From Raphanus sativus (Eukaryota > Streptophyta > Magnoliopsida > Brassicales > Brassicaceae), in assembly GCF_000801105.2 (NCBI RefSeq), contig NC_079519.1, forward strand, positions 34,447,288 to 34,511,287: a stretch of 64,000 bases of DNA, given 5' to 3'. Below, one piece after another: positions 1 through 11,718 of the stretch. The notes under the pieces are model-generated. The model did no database searches and was not told the DNA's origin. It was given only the letters and a program-made list of their open reading frames with translations. The translations under genes were made by a program, and so were the position numbers. The first letter of the stretch is position 1. Each line of letters starts with the position of its first letter.

Positions 1-17
1 CGGGAGGGAGACGGAAC

Positions 18-454
18 CTGTTTCCCGAGGAAAATCAATCCAGGATTCTCGACGTCGGCGAGACTCTTCAGGATCTTAGCGATGGACAAAGGGAGGAAGC
101 TAGAACTGGCCTCGACGTGGATCGCTCGATCCGCGCCCATGGCAAGACCAGTGCGAAGCGTGTCAACGCACTGCGAAGGGCCGATGCTCACTGCGACGAC
201 CTCTTTGGCGAACCCAGCTTCTTTGATCCGAAGAGCTTCCTCGAGCGCGATCTCGCAGAACGGGTTCATCGACATCTTGACGTTCTGGGTATCTACGCCG
301 GTCTATATAAAAAGGATCGAATTTTTAAACGGTGTTTCAGTGGGGATATTTAGAGATTGGGTTTTTTTTTTTGATTTTTTTTTACCTTGTCGGGTTTGAC
401 ACGGATCTTGACGGCGTAGTCGACGACACGCTTAACGGCGACGAGAATCTTCAT
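18..454 (-). CDS. ETFB: Electron transfer flavoprotein beta subunit, 5' part (runs off the window)
   Basis: This gene encodes the mitochondrial flavoprotein subunit that, with ETF-alpha, passes electrons from matrix dehydrogenases to ETF-ubiquinone oxidoreductase; in plants it supports branched-chain amino acid and lysine catabolism. Exon 1 is 386-454 (23 codons, begins [16 protein letters not shown]) and ends at a GT donor after ACAAG. Exon 2 is 18-302, with an AG acceptor before the TGV codons, reads [17 protein letters not shown] early on, and ends at LGKQ before a GT. The reading frame joins cleanly across the 83-bp intron. The match to the plant ETF-beta family as I remember it is close. 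Only about 118 residues are present; the remaining exons lie left of base 1. In Arabidopsis this gene (At5g43430) sits near the PHT1 cluster, which fits the synteny here. Confidence 0.9.
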
Positions 455-779
455 CGTCCGGGGAGATAGACAGAGGGGCACTTTTGTGTGTTTGGTGTGG
501 ATCTAAGGTTGATGATGACTCATCAAAAGATGGCGTGATCTTCGTTTTTTTGGTTCCGTCCGGTTTAAGTTTTTTCGGTTTAGTTTTACTGTTTTGTGTC
601 GCCTTCTTCAAGATTTCATTTTATACCGACTTTATATGTTTTCGGAAAACAGTCCAATGCTATTGTTGTAGTGATTCAAACTCAATGCTATTGTTGCTTC
701 ATAAGTATATATTTCTTTGGGTTATCTGAACCAATCAGACACAATCAAAATTGAATGATATATGATTATTTTATGGGTT
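455..779. other. 5' flank of ETFB
   Basis: This is the upstream region of the minus-strand ETFB gene. It presumably holds its 5'UTR and promoter, but I see no clear TATA box. The open frame around 484-729 has no recognisable protein features and I do not call it a gene. Confidence 0.4.
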
Positions 780-3200
780 CTAGAGTGTGATACAAAAACT
801 GATCAAAAATTGTAAAAAAAATATTCTTCTATCAACCAAAATTATTATTATCCTAATTTCTAAATCACAATCTCAACTCTACAATAATCCTCAATAAATA
901 TGAAAACTTTTCAGAAAAAACATTTTTAAAAAGTTAAATTAAAAAAAGAAACATACTGATTACAATTAATAAAATAATATTCATTTTTCAACAAAAAATT
1001 GTTATCCTAATTTCTAAATTGCTATCCCAATTCTACAATAGGTACAAAAAATAATGATTAACTTTCCTAAAAGAGCATTTTTAAAAAGTTTATTTAACAA
1101 ATACAAACTACTGATCAAAATTTTTAAAAGAACACTCATCTATCAACGGAAATTTTTCTTATCCTAATTTTTAAATAACAATCTCAAATCCACAATAGTT
1201 TTCTATAAAAATGATAACTTTCCAAAAATAGCATTTTTAAAGTTTGTTTAAAAATACAACCTATTGATCAACATTTCTGAAAAAAAATACTTTTCTATCA
1301 ACAAATTATTTTGTTATCCTTATTTCTAAATCACTATCATAAATCTATAATAGATCCCAATAAAAATGATAACTTCCAAAATAGCATTTTAAAAAATATA
1401 TTTTAGAAATACAACTTATAATTAAAATATTTTTTGAAAGAATACTCATCTATCAACAAAAATTCTTGTGATCCTGATTTTTAAATAATAATCCAAAATC
1501 TACAATAGTTCACTATTAAAAATGATACATTTTTAATAATAGCATTTTAAAATTTTATTTAAAAAATAAAATCTATTGATCAAATTTCTAAAAGAATACT
1601 CTTCTATCAACAAAAACTTTTGTTATCCTAATATTAAAATCACAATCTTGAATCTAAATTAGATCTCTACCAAAAATAATAACTTTCCAAAATAGTATTT
1701 TAAAGTTTATTTTAAAAATACAACTTATTGATCAAAATTCATAAAAGAATATTCATATATAAAAAAATATTTTTGTTTATATGATTTTTAAATCACAATC
1801 CCAATATCTACAATATTTCTTAAAAAAAAACAATAACTTTCCAAAAATAGAATTTTTAAAAGTTTATTTAAAAATATAACATATTAATCAAAATTTCTAA
1901 AAGAATTCTCTTCTATCAACATATTCATTATCCTAAACCTACAATAGTTCCAAACAATAATGATTAACTTTCCTAAAATAGCATTTTTTAACAGTTTGTT
2001 TAAAAAGACAACCTATTGATCAATCAACCTAAAAGAAACTCATCTATCAACAAAAAAAATATTATCCTAATTTCTAAATCACAATCCAAAATCTACAAAA
2101 GTTATCTATAAAAATGATAACTATCAAAAATAACATTTTAAAAGTTTATTTTAAAATATAACTTACTAATTAAAATTCCTAAAGAATACTCATCTATCAA
2201 GAAATTTTTTTGTTACCCTAATTTTTAAATCACAATCTCAAATCTACAATAGTTATCTATAATATGATAACTTTCCATAAATAGCATTTTAAACGTTTAT
2301 TTGAAAAGTACAAACTATTGTTTCAAAATTTCTAAAAGAATACTCACCTATAACTAAAACTTTTTGTTATCTTAACTTCTAAATCACAATCTCAAATCTA
2401 CAATAGTTCTCTATTAAAATGATAACTTTCCAAAAATAGCATTTTTAAAAAGTTTATTTAAAAAATGCAACATATTGATCACAAATTCTAAAAGAATACT
2501 CATTTATTAACAAAAAATCTTGTTATTCTAATTTATACATCATTATCCCAAATCTACAATAGTTTCCAACAAAAATAATTAACTTTCAAAAATAGCATTT
2601 TTAAAAAGTTTATTTAACAAATACAACAAAATTCTTCTTGTACTAATTTCTAAATCACTATCCCAAATCTACAATAGTCTCTATAAAAATGATAATTTTC
2701 CAAAAATAAAACTGTTTAAAAGTTTGTTTAGAAAATACAACCTATTGATCAAAATTTCTAAAATAATACCTTTTTATCAACAAAAATTCTTGTTATCCTA
2801 ATTTCTAAGTCACAATCCCAAATCTACAATAATTCTTAATAAAAATGATAACTTAAAATATAGCATGCCTAAAAAGTTTATTTGAAGAATACAACTTATT
2901 GATTAAAAATTCTGAAAGAGTACTCATTTATCTATCCTAATTCTACAATAGTTCCCAATAAAAATGATAATTTTCCAAAATAGCATTTTAAAAAATTTAT
3001 GTAAAAATATAACCTATTGATTAAAAAAATTCTAATAAATACTCATATATCAACAAAAAATGTTATCCTAATTTCTAAATCACAATCTAAAATCTACAAT
3101 AGTTCTCTAGCAAAAATCATAGTTATCCAAATTTTCAAAAGTGATAACTTTCCAAAAATATATTTCTAAAAAATTGAAAATATAACATATTGATCATATA
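780..3200. repeat. Degenerate ~155-bp AT-rich tandem repeat array (about 15 units)
   Basis: A phrase of the type TTATCCTAATTTCTAAATCA recurs at about 848, 1003, 1160, 1314, 1470, 1624 and onward to about 3,065, at steps of roughly 153-157 bases. Between these anchors other phrases recur in fixed order: CTACAATAGTT, then ATGATAACTTTCCAAAA, then TAGCATTTTTAAAAAGTTTATTT, then a CTATTGATCAAA phrase, then ACTCATCTATCAAC. Units differ by many substitutions and small indels, so the array is old. No coding potential is visible. Confidence 0.85.
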
Positions 3201-3234
3201 GGTAAATGATCACAAAATGCAGTACATAATGTAC

Positions 3235-3490
3235 TAGAGCGTCTCCAACCCGACTCTATTTTTTACTCCAAAATGGAGTAAAAGTGAATATGGAGTAACA
3301 AATGTTTTAATCCAACTTTATATCTCACTTTATTTTGAAGTTTACTTCATAAATGGAGTAATCTATTTTTTGTTTATTCATGAATCCATTATAGAGTGAA
3401 AAATAGAGTAGGATTAGAGCACTTTTACTTCATATTCATTTTTACTCCATTTTAAAAGAAAAAATTGAGTTTTACAATGGAAATCCTCTT
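3235..3490. mobile_element. Putative MITE with GAGCATCTCCAA-type ends
   Basis: The left end reads AGAGCGTCTCCAACC and the right end ACAATGGAAATCCTCT, a degenerate inverse of the common plant MITE end GAGCATCTCCAATGG. The interior is rich in ACTCCATTTT / AATGGAGTAA phrases that pair with each other. The target duplication is not clear, so family assignment is tentative. Confidence 0.45.
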
Positions 3491-4878
3491 ATAATTGGAC
3501 TGCATTTATTCTAGACTTGTTCTGCATACCCATTCTAAAAAAATACAGTTCAAGGTGCATCGTTAGTATACTGTATTTAATTTACATTTGTTCCTTAATA
3601 TACTGTATTTAATTTACATTTGTTTTGTGATTACATTCGAAGCCTTTGAACGTCGGCTATAAGTTTATTGAAAATGACAATAAATCTCCCCAAGTTTTAA
3701 ATAATTTAATTTGAAAACTTACCAATCGGAGTAAGCGGGACCAACGTCGGCTATACGTTTGCCAGATTCTCGTTGTGATTATTAAAGATCCTTTAATAAA
3801 TTTGGTTCGTGAACGAAGACTGCAAAAGAGTTGCACAGTCTATGTTGGTGACCCCAATCTCAACATACCACTCGCACATTAACCAAAAGAGATTCTGATT
3901 CTTGTTCATTATCATCCACACAATGTTTATAATTATTATTTTCTTGTACTATTAATTTACAAACAAATGTTTTTTTTGTTTCTTCTGGATTTTAGATTCA
4001 TCTCCCCTTACGATGCTTGAGAAACGGCATTCTGTCACTTCACTACACAATTGCCTTGTGCATTTTTGTTGTAAGAGCTATGTGTGTTGTGTTTTTTTTC
4101 TTTTTGAGAAAATGATGTGTTTGTGTTATGTGGTAGTCTTTCCGTTTATGAAATAGTATATTTTTAGAAAATTTTAAACATATCAAGAGAACAATTAATT
4201 GTCAATCTTAAATGTACATTTAAAAAAAAAATTCATATCTCTTAACCATAACAATTCTAAAATATAATTCTTACCAATAACTAGCTTCTGATATCTGAAG
4301 TTTTTAATTATTAATTAGTAAAGTACCATACATCAGAACCCTAAACAAATATCTTTAGAAAGTTTGAAAATTCATCATATGGAAATGGAGGAATTTTAGT
4401 GATCGCAACTCACAAAACGAAATGAAGAATTAATAATGATTTCAGTAGAAATTCTTACAAATAATCAAATTTTTCATATTTAAAATAATATGTTTAATAA
4501 TAAAAGTACCATGCATCATTTGCATTGGTCTCGATCGATTATCTGAAGTAATCTTAAAAATTTGGCTGTAGCATATAATTTTTAGGGAATTTGTATCCAG
4601 GACACACAACTTTTTCCATAATTATGTAAATGCCTCAAATCCCACATAACGGTGCCTCCATTGCTAGACAGTAAAGTTGTCCCATCATGTGCATTTAGCT
4701 AATTTCTAAATTAAATGCCAGTTTTAATCAGATCAATTTTGGTTAAATTTTAAATTGTAAACCAAATTTTAGATTCTGACAGAAAATTATAAAAATAAGA
4801 AAACATAAAAACTGAAATCTGCACAAAGAGAAACTATGACAATAACTAGCCAAATGAGGATACCATTAAAAAAATAAC
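3491..4878. other. Intergenic, AT-rich, no gene seen
   Basis: There is no convincing ORF or element with both ends visible. A short direct repeat (TACTGTATTTAATTTACATTTGTT) occurs twice near 3,570-3,625. The ATL16-type gene that lies here in Arabidopsis is not seen. Confidence 0.5.
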
Positions 4879-5670
4879 TGTAACATTTTTGGTTTGTGGT
4901 ATAAATAAATGTTTAAGAGAATTGATTTGGTTATCTATATCACTAAAGTGCAGTTATCTTTTCTGACACCCATCAATTTAAAACTCTAGAGTTAAGCGTG
5001 CTTGAGATGACGAAGTGGAAAGATATGTGACCTATCTGAAAATAATTCATGGTAGCGTGCAAGTGAGGCCAAAGCACGGGGAAAAATCATGTGCTGATTG
5101 CAGGGTCAGTAAACAACGATTTCAATCCTTGGAAAAAATTAACGAACCGACCGTTGGAACGGGATGGATCCACGGGCCGAGAGAGCGGACATGAGAGAGC
5201 GGACATGAGTGGCCAATTAGCCGTAGATGGTCAAGACGTTACAAGTGGTTAGTTATCTCGGTTCTGACCCGAGAGACACTTGAAACATGTCGTGAAGCGC
5301 AACGAGGACGTTGCGTTCTTTGAAAAGGGATGAATTATAATATCCTGATCTGTGGTATATGGAAAGATTTAAGATAATTGATTTACCTACCTATATTACC
5401 AAAGTGCGCTTAACTTTTCCAGTATACATCCGTTTAAAATTCTAGAATTAAACGTGTTTGAACTTGAATATATAATGGAAGGATGAATGACTTCGGAAAG
5501 TTATTCGCGATAGCGTGAAAGTGAGGCCAAAGCATGGGAAAATGTCAGGGCCATTAAACAATGATTTCAAATCTTAGAAAAAATATAACGACCCGACGTT
5601 TAGAACGGAATGAAGTTCACGGACCGAAAGAGCGAGAAAGCGGACATCTGTGAGCGGTCGGGGCATTACA
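4879..5670 (+). mobile_element. TRIM retroelement of Cassandra type (LTR 4,879-5,243; LTR 5,336-5,670)
   Basis: Two related LTRs (365 and 335 bp) flank a 92-bp interior. The left LTR begins TGTAACATTTTTGG and ends GTTACA; the right is homologous and ends ATTACA. Both contain a segment close to the internal promoter half of plant 5S rRNA, clearest near 4,991-5,010 as AGTTAAGCGTGCTTGAG, followed by a GTGACCT match. Perfect 5-bp target duplications, ATAAC, flank the element at 4,874-4,878 and 5,671-5,675. Short size, no coding region and 5S-like LTRs are the hallmarks of Cassandra TRIMs. LTR divergence is high, so the insertion is old. Confidence 0.85.
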
Positions 5671-7096
5671 ATAACATTAACAAGTTAAATAAAAGAAACC
5701 AGCATAATCGCAAACAAAGAAACCGGCATGATTGTATGTCAAAGATTCCACGAGCAACGATAGCCGGGAGAAGCCCTCAAACACCAGCAGCTACTCAGAC
5801 CGAGCATGGTATGGGTGTTAAGTGAATGGGATCAGCGTTCAAGACATTTGGGGTGGATCTGAACGTGTTCTCCCACGTTTTCTTTGTTTGTCTTTCTGTA
5901 AATCCACGATAGTTTGAATGGCTATGGTCTAGTTGTAAGGCGATAGAAGTATATCGGTGATAAGATGCGACATATGGGTTGGGTTTTGTTTTAAATCAAA
6001 TCCCATCAAGGGCTCTTCTCAGCTTGCAGCTCGCTTTGAAGATGGTAGTGGAGCTCTGATTAGATTCTTTGATGATGATGGAGGCAACCAATTGTAAAAT
6101 TTGGTTAGAATTATGATTAATAATGATCCAGATCTAGGTAAATTAGGTTGTGTATATAGTTTGCTTTTTTCGTTTACTTGTATGTTCTTTTATTTTTATT
6201 TTTTTATTTTATCATTTTACCTGTTATTGTATTTTTTTTTGTAACACACCTGTTATTGTATAAACAACCAAAAATATTTTAATATGAATATTTTTAACAA
6301 ACGTAAACTAGTTTAACCAAAAATATTTTAATATGAATAATATGAATATGTCATAGTAGCGTTTTAAATGATTAGAAGTAATTTTGTAAATGATAATAAT
6401 CGCTTTTCTGTATACAAATATTGGAGATTAGTTTTGATTTTGGCATGAGTGTTTTTTAATTTAAAACTCAAAGTTTCTAGAAGATTTTAGCTTTCTTGTT
6501 GCAAAAGACATGAGTCTCTGACGCCGAGGCAGCCGATCAGTATGCGCCTTTCCATTACTTTAAAAAAAAAAATTAGATATGGGAATTGCATTTGTTTCAG
6601 AAGATAAAAGCAGCTACTTCGACGCCTTATTAGTAAAAAAGTTCGATTTAGATCCCTTTTATAAGAAATTCATTATCCTGGTCTATGTAAAAAGCTTTAA
6701 AATCTAAGTTTTGCTTACTCGACAGTCAACACACGTGCGGACAATCAAAGTCAAACATTATTTCCAACGTTGCGTTGCCTGTGAGCCCACCACGACCAAT
6801 ATAGTTTCTCTTTATTTTCTCTTTATTCACTTGGAAGTTGAAACATATACTTTTTGTAAGAAAATTCATCTGTGTTATCACCCAAGGAAGCACATATTTT
6901 ACAAACATACAGCTGTATTTTAACGTTGAACATGACTATAAATCCAGAAGCTTAGAAATTCTTTATATTTAAATAATATTTAAAGGAAGAATTTCAATGC
7001 GTAAGAAAATTCTAACACAATGGAGTTATATTCTTACAGTATATATGTCGGGCTCGAATATTAGGTCCTAGTTAGACCCACATTTGTTTCGCCGCC
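5671..7096. other. Intergenic region upstream of the ERF gene
   Basis: Mostly AT-rich, without a supported gene. Around 6,010-6,095 there is a more GC-balanced stretch that could be a decayed coding fragment, but I cannot name it. The distal part must include ERF promoter sequence. Confidence 0.4.
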
Positions 7097-7103
7097 TATA
7101 AAT
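7097..7103 (+). promoter_or_regulatory. TATA box of the ERF gene
   Basis: TATAAAT lies in CCGCCTATAAATTTC, 138 bases upstream of the chosen ATG at 7,241, a normal distance for a short plant 5'UTR. Confidence 0.6.
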
Positions 7104-7240
7104 TTCTCAAATCAAATCCCGTCAAACACATGTAACAGAAAAACACACAAACACGTATTCGAGTTAGCACATACGCAAGACACAATCCTTGTTTATTGTT
7201 CAATATTATAAACTCTATACACATATACACATACATATTT

Positions 7241-7642
7241 ATGGAACAAGGAGGTCGTGGTGGTGGTGGAGGTGAGCAAGGAAAGTACCGGGGAGTTCGA
7301 AGACGGCCTTGGGGAAAATACGCGGCGGAGATACGCGATTCGAGGAAGCATGGTGAACGTGTATGGCTTGGAACGTTTGATACTGCGGAGGAAGCAGCTA
7401 GAGCCTATGATCAAGCCGCCTACTCCATGAGAGGCCAAGCCGCGATTCTAAATTTCCCTCATGAGTATAATATGGGTAGTGGTGGTGCGGCCACAGCGGC
7501 TGGATCTTCGTCCTCCTCCTCCGCTTCTTCTTCTAGGCAAGTTTTTGAATTTGAGTATTTGGATAATAGTGTTTTGGAGGAACTTCTCGAGGATGGAGAG
7601 AATCCCAACAAGAACAATATTAACAAGGGAAAGAAGAAGTGA
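7241..7642 (+). CDS. ERF096: AP2/ERF transcription factor, ERF096-like, intronless
   Basis: This is a nuclear DNA-binding transcription factor of ERF group IX, which binds GCC-box promoters in ethylene, jasmonate and defence responses; ERF096 is reported as an activator. The 133-residue protein has one AP2 domain (about residues 15-74) with [20 protein letters not shown] at its start, the WLGTF and AARAYD motifs, and NFPHEY at its end. A serine-rich linker follows, then an EDLL-type acidic activation motif ([17 protein letters not shown], about residues 104-120). I chose the ATG at 7,241 because it gives the family's usual glycine-rich start; an in-frame ATG at 7,196 would add residues not typical of the family. 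The single exon and small size match Arabidopsis ERF096 (about 131 residues). Confidence 0.93.
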   Translation: MEQGGRGGGGGEQGKYRGVRRRPWGKYAAEIRDSRKHGERVWLGTFDTAEEAARAYDQAAYSMRGQAAILNFPHEYNMGSGGAATAAGSSSSSSASSSRQVFEFEYLDNSVLEELLEDGENPNKNNINKGKKK

Positions 7643-8850
7643 GTGAAATATTATTCGTCATTACTTATCACAAAACCAACAACGTTTATGATATAATTAG
7701 TATATACAAATAAACTACATGCAATATATGACCATGATTGGAGCATAAGGAACCCATATTTTTCGATTGAAAGCGACCGAATGGTGGTGACCTATTTTAC
7801 TTTTCGAGAATATGTATGATGATTTGAAAAGAATGACAAACTATACGAAATCATCCTTTGATGTTTGTTTTGAATGCAAACTATATGATCTGATATGGCT
7901 CAGATCGTGATGATAAATAAAGAGATATAGCAATTGCTATTGTTTTTTCTTTTCTTTCTGGCATCTGTTGTAGAACTTGTTTAACAAGGAGATATACAAA
8001 TTGCTATTGTTATTCCTTTTAGTTACATCTTGATAACACAAAAGGGTAAAGTTTATAACGGAATAATAAAGAACAGTGAAAATAACTATGAGCTATAATA
8101 AATAATGACAAACAATAATGATGAAAATAATATTATCAGTACCAATAAGTTTTAACTTTTCTATTACAATAATATATATGAGAATCTAACTTAATACATA
8201 GTCTAAACTTAAAAGTTCTATGTGAACAACGTATATCGATTGAATTCTTATATCGTTTGTCAGTCATATTGAATTTGTTGATCGAGAGGGATGTGAGATT
8301 GTGAAAGCGTTGAAGAACTCTCAACATCTCTGAAACTCCTCCAAATGAACTGAGAAGACATGTCATTATTCTGGTGTTGTTGACACTAGCTATATTCATT
8401 AACTCTGAACGTTATGTCTCAAAAACTATCTTAGTCTATCAGAAAGTTATCATACATTACATTGTTAGGATAGTGTATCAAATCCCGTATGTAAAGTCAA
8501 TAAACACCTGTAAGTATTCTACTTCTCATTTAACTGTCAATTTATTCTTGCTTATTTACCAATATTATCCTGAAACGAACATGCATCAAAGTGACGACTA
8601 TAGTTGGTAACAATAGTTGCTCCTGAACAGTAAATGAATGTCCTTAAATAGAAATTAAATCATATTTAAAAAGATTTCTTTGAGATTGATGATTAGATAA
8701 CAAAGTGTGCATTACAAGTTTTTCACTCAGGACAGTAAAAATTGAAGTTCTCCGCATTACAAACATACGTTTTTAGTGCATCACGCAAAGGGACAATAAA
8801 ATTGAAAAGAGAAAAAAAAAAAAACCAAAACAATATTACATATCATTTGA
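7643..8850. other. Intergenic region between ERF096 and PHT1 copy A
   Basis: This holds the 3' regions of two convergent genes (ERF096 plus, PHT1 copy A minus). It is AT-rich. A minus-strand open frame at 8,136-8,399 has no recognisable domain and I leave it uncalled. Confidence 0.4.
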
Positions 8851-10553
8851 TTATTTCTCAACCTCAGTCTCACCAGAGAGCTCTTCAAGGGACTTTCCCT
8901 TGGGTTCAGGAACAAGGAAGGTGAAGAGCATACCGACAAAATTAATGACACCAAGCATGATCAGAGAATTCTTGACTCCAATGCCTGGTGGATATCCTGC
9001 GTCTGTCTTGGTCTTGTCCTGTGGCTGTGCTGCGTATAAGAATCCAAAAGCTCCCACGATGGCTCCAGCCTTACCTGTTGCAGCTGATATTCCATGGCAT
9101 GTGGACCTTAGCCTGGCTGGGAAGATTTCAGCCGGTACAATGAAGGTGGTTGCATTTGGACCAAAATTGGCGAAGAAAAAGGTGAGAGAGTACATAACAA
9201 CGAAGCCGATACGGTTGTCTGGTTTGATCCAATGGTCGTACGGGAAGGCGATTGCAAACATAAAAACAGTCATCATAAAAAATCCCATTAGTTGGATCGC
9301 AAACCTTCCCATAATATCAATAAATGCAACCGTGAACCAATAGCCGGGGACGGTACTGCAAAGTGCAATGAGTGTTTGTGCCCTAGCAATCATGAAAACC
9401 TCGTGGATTGCGTTCATGGTTGCTGCCTTTGGGATCCATCCAATAGCCGAAAATATATCTTTTTGAAACAAGTTTTGGCTGTAAAATGCAATGTCTAGCA
9501 AGAACCAAGTGGATGTACATCCAAGGAGGGGAAGACCATGACGTTTGGCAAATTCCTTGGAGAACAAGCCATAGTTAAGTCTAGGATCTTTAACGATATC
9601 CTCTGCTCTTTCCTCCATCTCAAGTTCCACTTGTAACACCTTGGACATGTCTTGTGTAGCCTGTTTGATGTTCTTTGCAACCAAAGCTGTGTAACGAGCA
9701 GTTTCAGGCATCTTCATACGCCAGTAGTAAGTCAAGGCTGCGGGTAGAGCACCAAACATGACGATGATTCTCCAAATATAGTCAGCTTGTGGAGGGGTTG
9801 AGAGAACCCTATCGACTGCATAGGTTGGAGCTGGAAACTTTTTGTCAAAAATGGAAGAGACAGCAAGTGCTACGAAACCTCCGGCTAAGATACCAACACC
9901 TTGCATGGCGAAAACAGCAGCGATGAAAGCCCCACGAGTCTTCTTGTTAGCGTATTCAGACATAATGGTAGCGGAAAGAGGGTAATCACCTCCAATGCCA
10001 AATCCCAGCCAAAACCTAAATTAACAAAATTGTTTAAATATGTTAATGTATATTTTAACTACATAATTAGTCCATATCAATAATTTTTGAAACAAGCGTA
10101 TTCACTATGAGACTATTATTAAATCATGTGTATGTCGTAATGATAATTGTACCTGAAGAAACAAAGAGTGGTCATGACACCCTTCGCTTTGTTACCAAAA
10201 GAGAGACCGGAAGCCACAGAGCACACAATCATCATGATCAAAGTGATACCATACACTTTCTTCCGTCCGAGTTTGTCACCGAGCCATCCGAAGAATAGCT
10301 GACCAGCAAGAGTTCCACAGAGAGCCACACCATTAACTGCAGCCGCGACATGAGGGGGAAGTGATCCAGGCTTTTCGGACAATGGATTGAAGTAGTAGAG
10401 ACGACCAAGAAGCTTGGTTACCAAGGAGACGCAGAAGAGATCGTAGGCATCAGTAAAGAAACCCATACCAGCGATGACAATCGCTGTGAAATGGTAAAGT
10501 TGCGTTTTCGCAACATCGAGTGCCTTTAGCACTCCTAATTGTTGTTCAGCCAT
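8851..10553 (-). CDS. PHT1: High-affinity phosphate transporter PHT1, copy A (two exons, 521 aa)
   Basis: This is a plasma-membrane H+/phosphate symporter of the major facilitator superfamily, responsible for phosphate uptake in roots. Exon 1 is 10,153-10,553 and exon 2 is 8,851-10,015; the 137-bp intron is GT-AG and splits an Arg codon. The protein starts [18 protein letters not shown] and has 12 predicted membrane helices with a charged central loop (about residues 230-290). The PHT1 signature [13 protein letters not shown] is at about 142-154. Substitutions such as [15 protein letters not shown] and [17 protein letters not shown] fit PHT1;2 best as I recall, but PHT1;1, 1;2 and 1;3 are very close. 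The C-terminal ELSGE is kept; its serine in AtPHT1;1 is reported to be phosphorylated and to affect ER exit. The stop is TAA. Confidence 0.95.
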
Positions 10554-10973
10554 CTTAGCCTCTCCTGTTTTTATGCAGTTAAAAAGTTAATATTGTATAT
10601 TTTTGTTTGTTTTTGTAAGTATTGTATGCTATTTAATATATCAAGACTTAACTGTAAGATTTTTTAATGTAAGATTTCTAAAATATACATAATCGAATGC
10701 TTTTAAGCGAGTGCAAACAAAAAGTTTTGATTATATATATAAAAATATCATATGTTTTGTGTGTGCGAAATATGGATGAAGATACAATAAACTTGTAACT
10801 AATCTTACCGTCACGTTGTGTTAACGATGGCGAATGAGAAGGACGAGGCAAAGGAGAGAAAATTATTGATAGAGAGAGAGGTAGGTCAAAGTGGTTGTGA
10901 TTGTGGTTTCACAGACGTCGGAAATTTATAGAGGTCGGAGAAGCTTAGTCTCCGGCATCTGAAGGGTATATCC
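10554..10973 (-). promoter_or_regulatory. PHT1 copy A promoter and 5'UTR with intron, P1BS and TATA box
   Basis: Upstream of the ATG the minus strand shows a 3' splice acceptor (AACAG, ending at 10,565) and a donor (ACG followed by GTAAG, intron end at 10,808). This defines a 244-bp intron inside the 5'UTR, as known for PHT1;1. The TATA box (TATAAAT) is at 10,924-10,930. A P1BS site, GTATATCC (fits GNATATNC), lies at 10,966-10,973, about 36 bases upstream of the TATA box. P1BS is the binding site of PHR1-type phosphate-starvation regulators. The P1BS and TATA are in the same place in copy B. Confidence 0.75.
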
Positions 10974-11074
10974 AAATTTTTATTTTTGTTTATTTTAATT
11001 CTCATCACTTTCTTAATTTGTCTTCTTCTTTCGGTATGTTATGGTCTGCACATAGTCTCTATTTCTTTTAAAGA

Positions 11075-11718
11075 TCTATATATCTTATTAAAACAAAAAC
11101 ATTCTGTTGGACCTAATATTTATTTTGTAAGTTTTTAAATTAAATACACCTTCATACTTTATAATTAAACCTACATTAAATCACTAATGTTCTTTTCTTT
11201 ATACTACTATCCATGTTTCCAAACAATATACTTATTTCTTTATACTACTATCAATGTTTCCAAACAATATATTTTTATACTACTATCAATGTTTCCAAAC
11301 AATACAATAATTAATCTTAGTTATTTTATATATATCATTTTCTCTTTAAAATTTTGTAGAAACGTTATAATTTCATAAATTGCAAAATAATGAACTTTAA
11401 AATTTGGATTATAAGATTACAAATTATGAAACTATTACAATTTAAATCCAATTAGATTACATATCGGTCATCCATCAGTTCAATAGGTTAGTCTCGGGAT
11501 TTAGTGATTTTTTTTAATATGTATATTTTAAAAACCTAAATTGAATTGTCAGATCTCCAGATTAACCGGTATAATCACAATCGGGTTGAATTTAAAACAC
11601 TGATTTAAAATATTTTAAATACACACTCTTTAAAAATTACCAAAATATTTGTTAAATTATTAGTGAAATTTTTCATCGTAAAATATTCCGCGCTTCCAAA
11701 ACGCGGGTCAAAATCTAG
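11075..11718 (+). mobile_element. Short non-autonomous Helitron (644 bp)
   Basis: It starts TCTATATATCTTATTAAAAC after an A and ends CAAAATCTAG before a T, with a CCGCG...CGCGG hairpin (11,688-11,706) just before the end. Copy B of the duplicated PHT1 region shows the uninterrupted site at 24,922/24,923 (A followed by TTATTAGTATATT), the same sequence that follows the CTAG here. That is direct evidence of insertion between A and T. Confidence 0.9.

Noticed and set aside
484..729. 81-codon frame upstream of ETFB with hydrophobic stretches
   Set aside because: Low-complexity Phe/Leu/Val translation of T-rich promoter-side DNA; no family features.
5930..6000. A-box-like TGGTCTAGTTGTAAGG suggesting another tRNA-derived SINE
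   Set aside because: There is no acceptable B box, A tail or target duplication.
8136..8399. 87-codon minus-strand frame between ERF096 and PHT1 copy A
   Set aside because: Part of it looks protein-like, but I cannot match it to any family and no splice or promoter context supports it.
8900..9343. 147-codon plus-strand frame opposite PHT1 exon 2, also present in copy B and, shortened, in copy C
   Set aside because: It is an antisense shadow of a conserved coding region and has no family features of its own.
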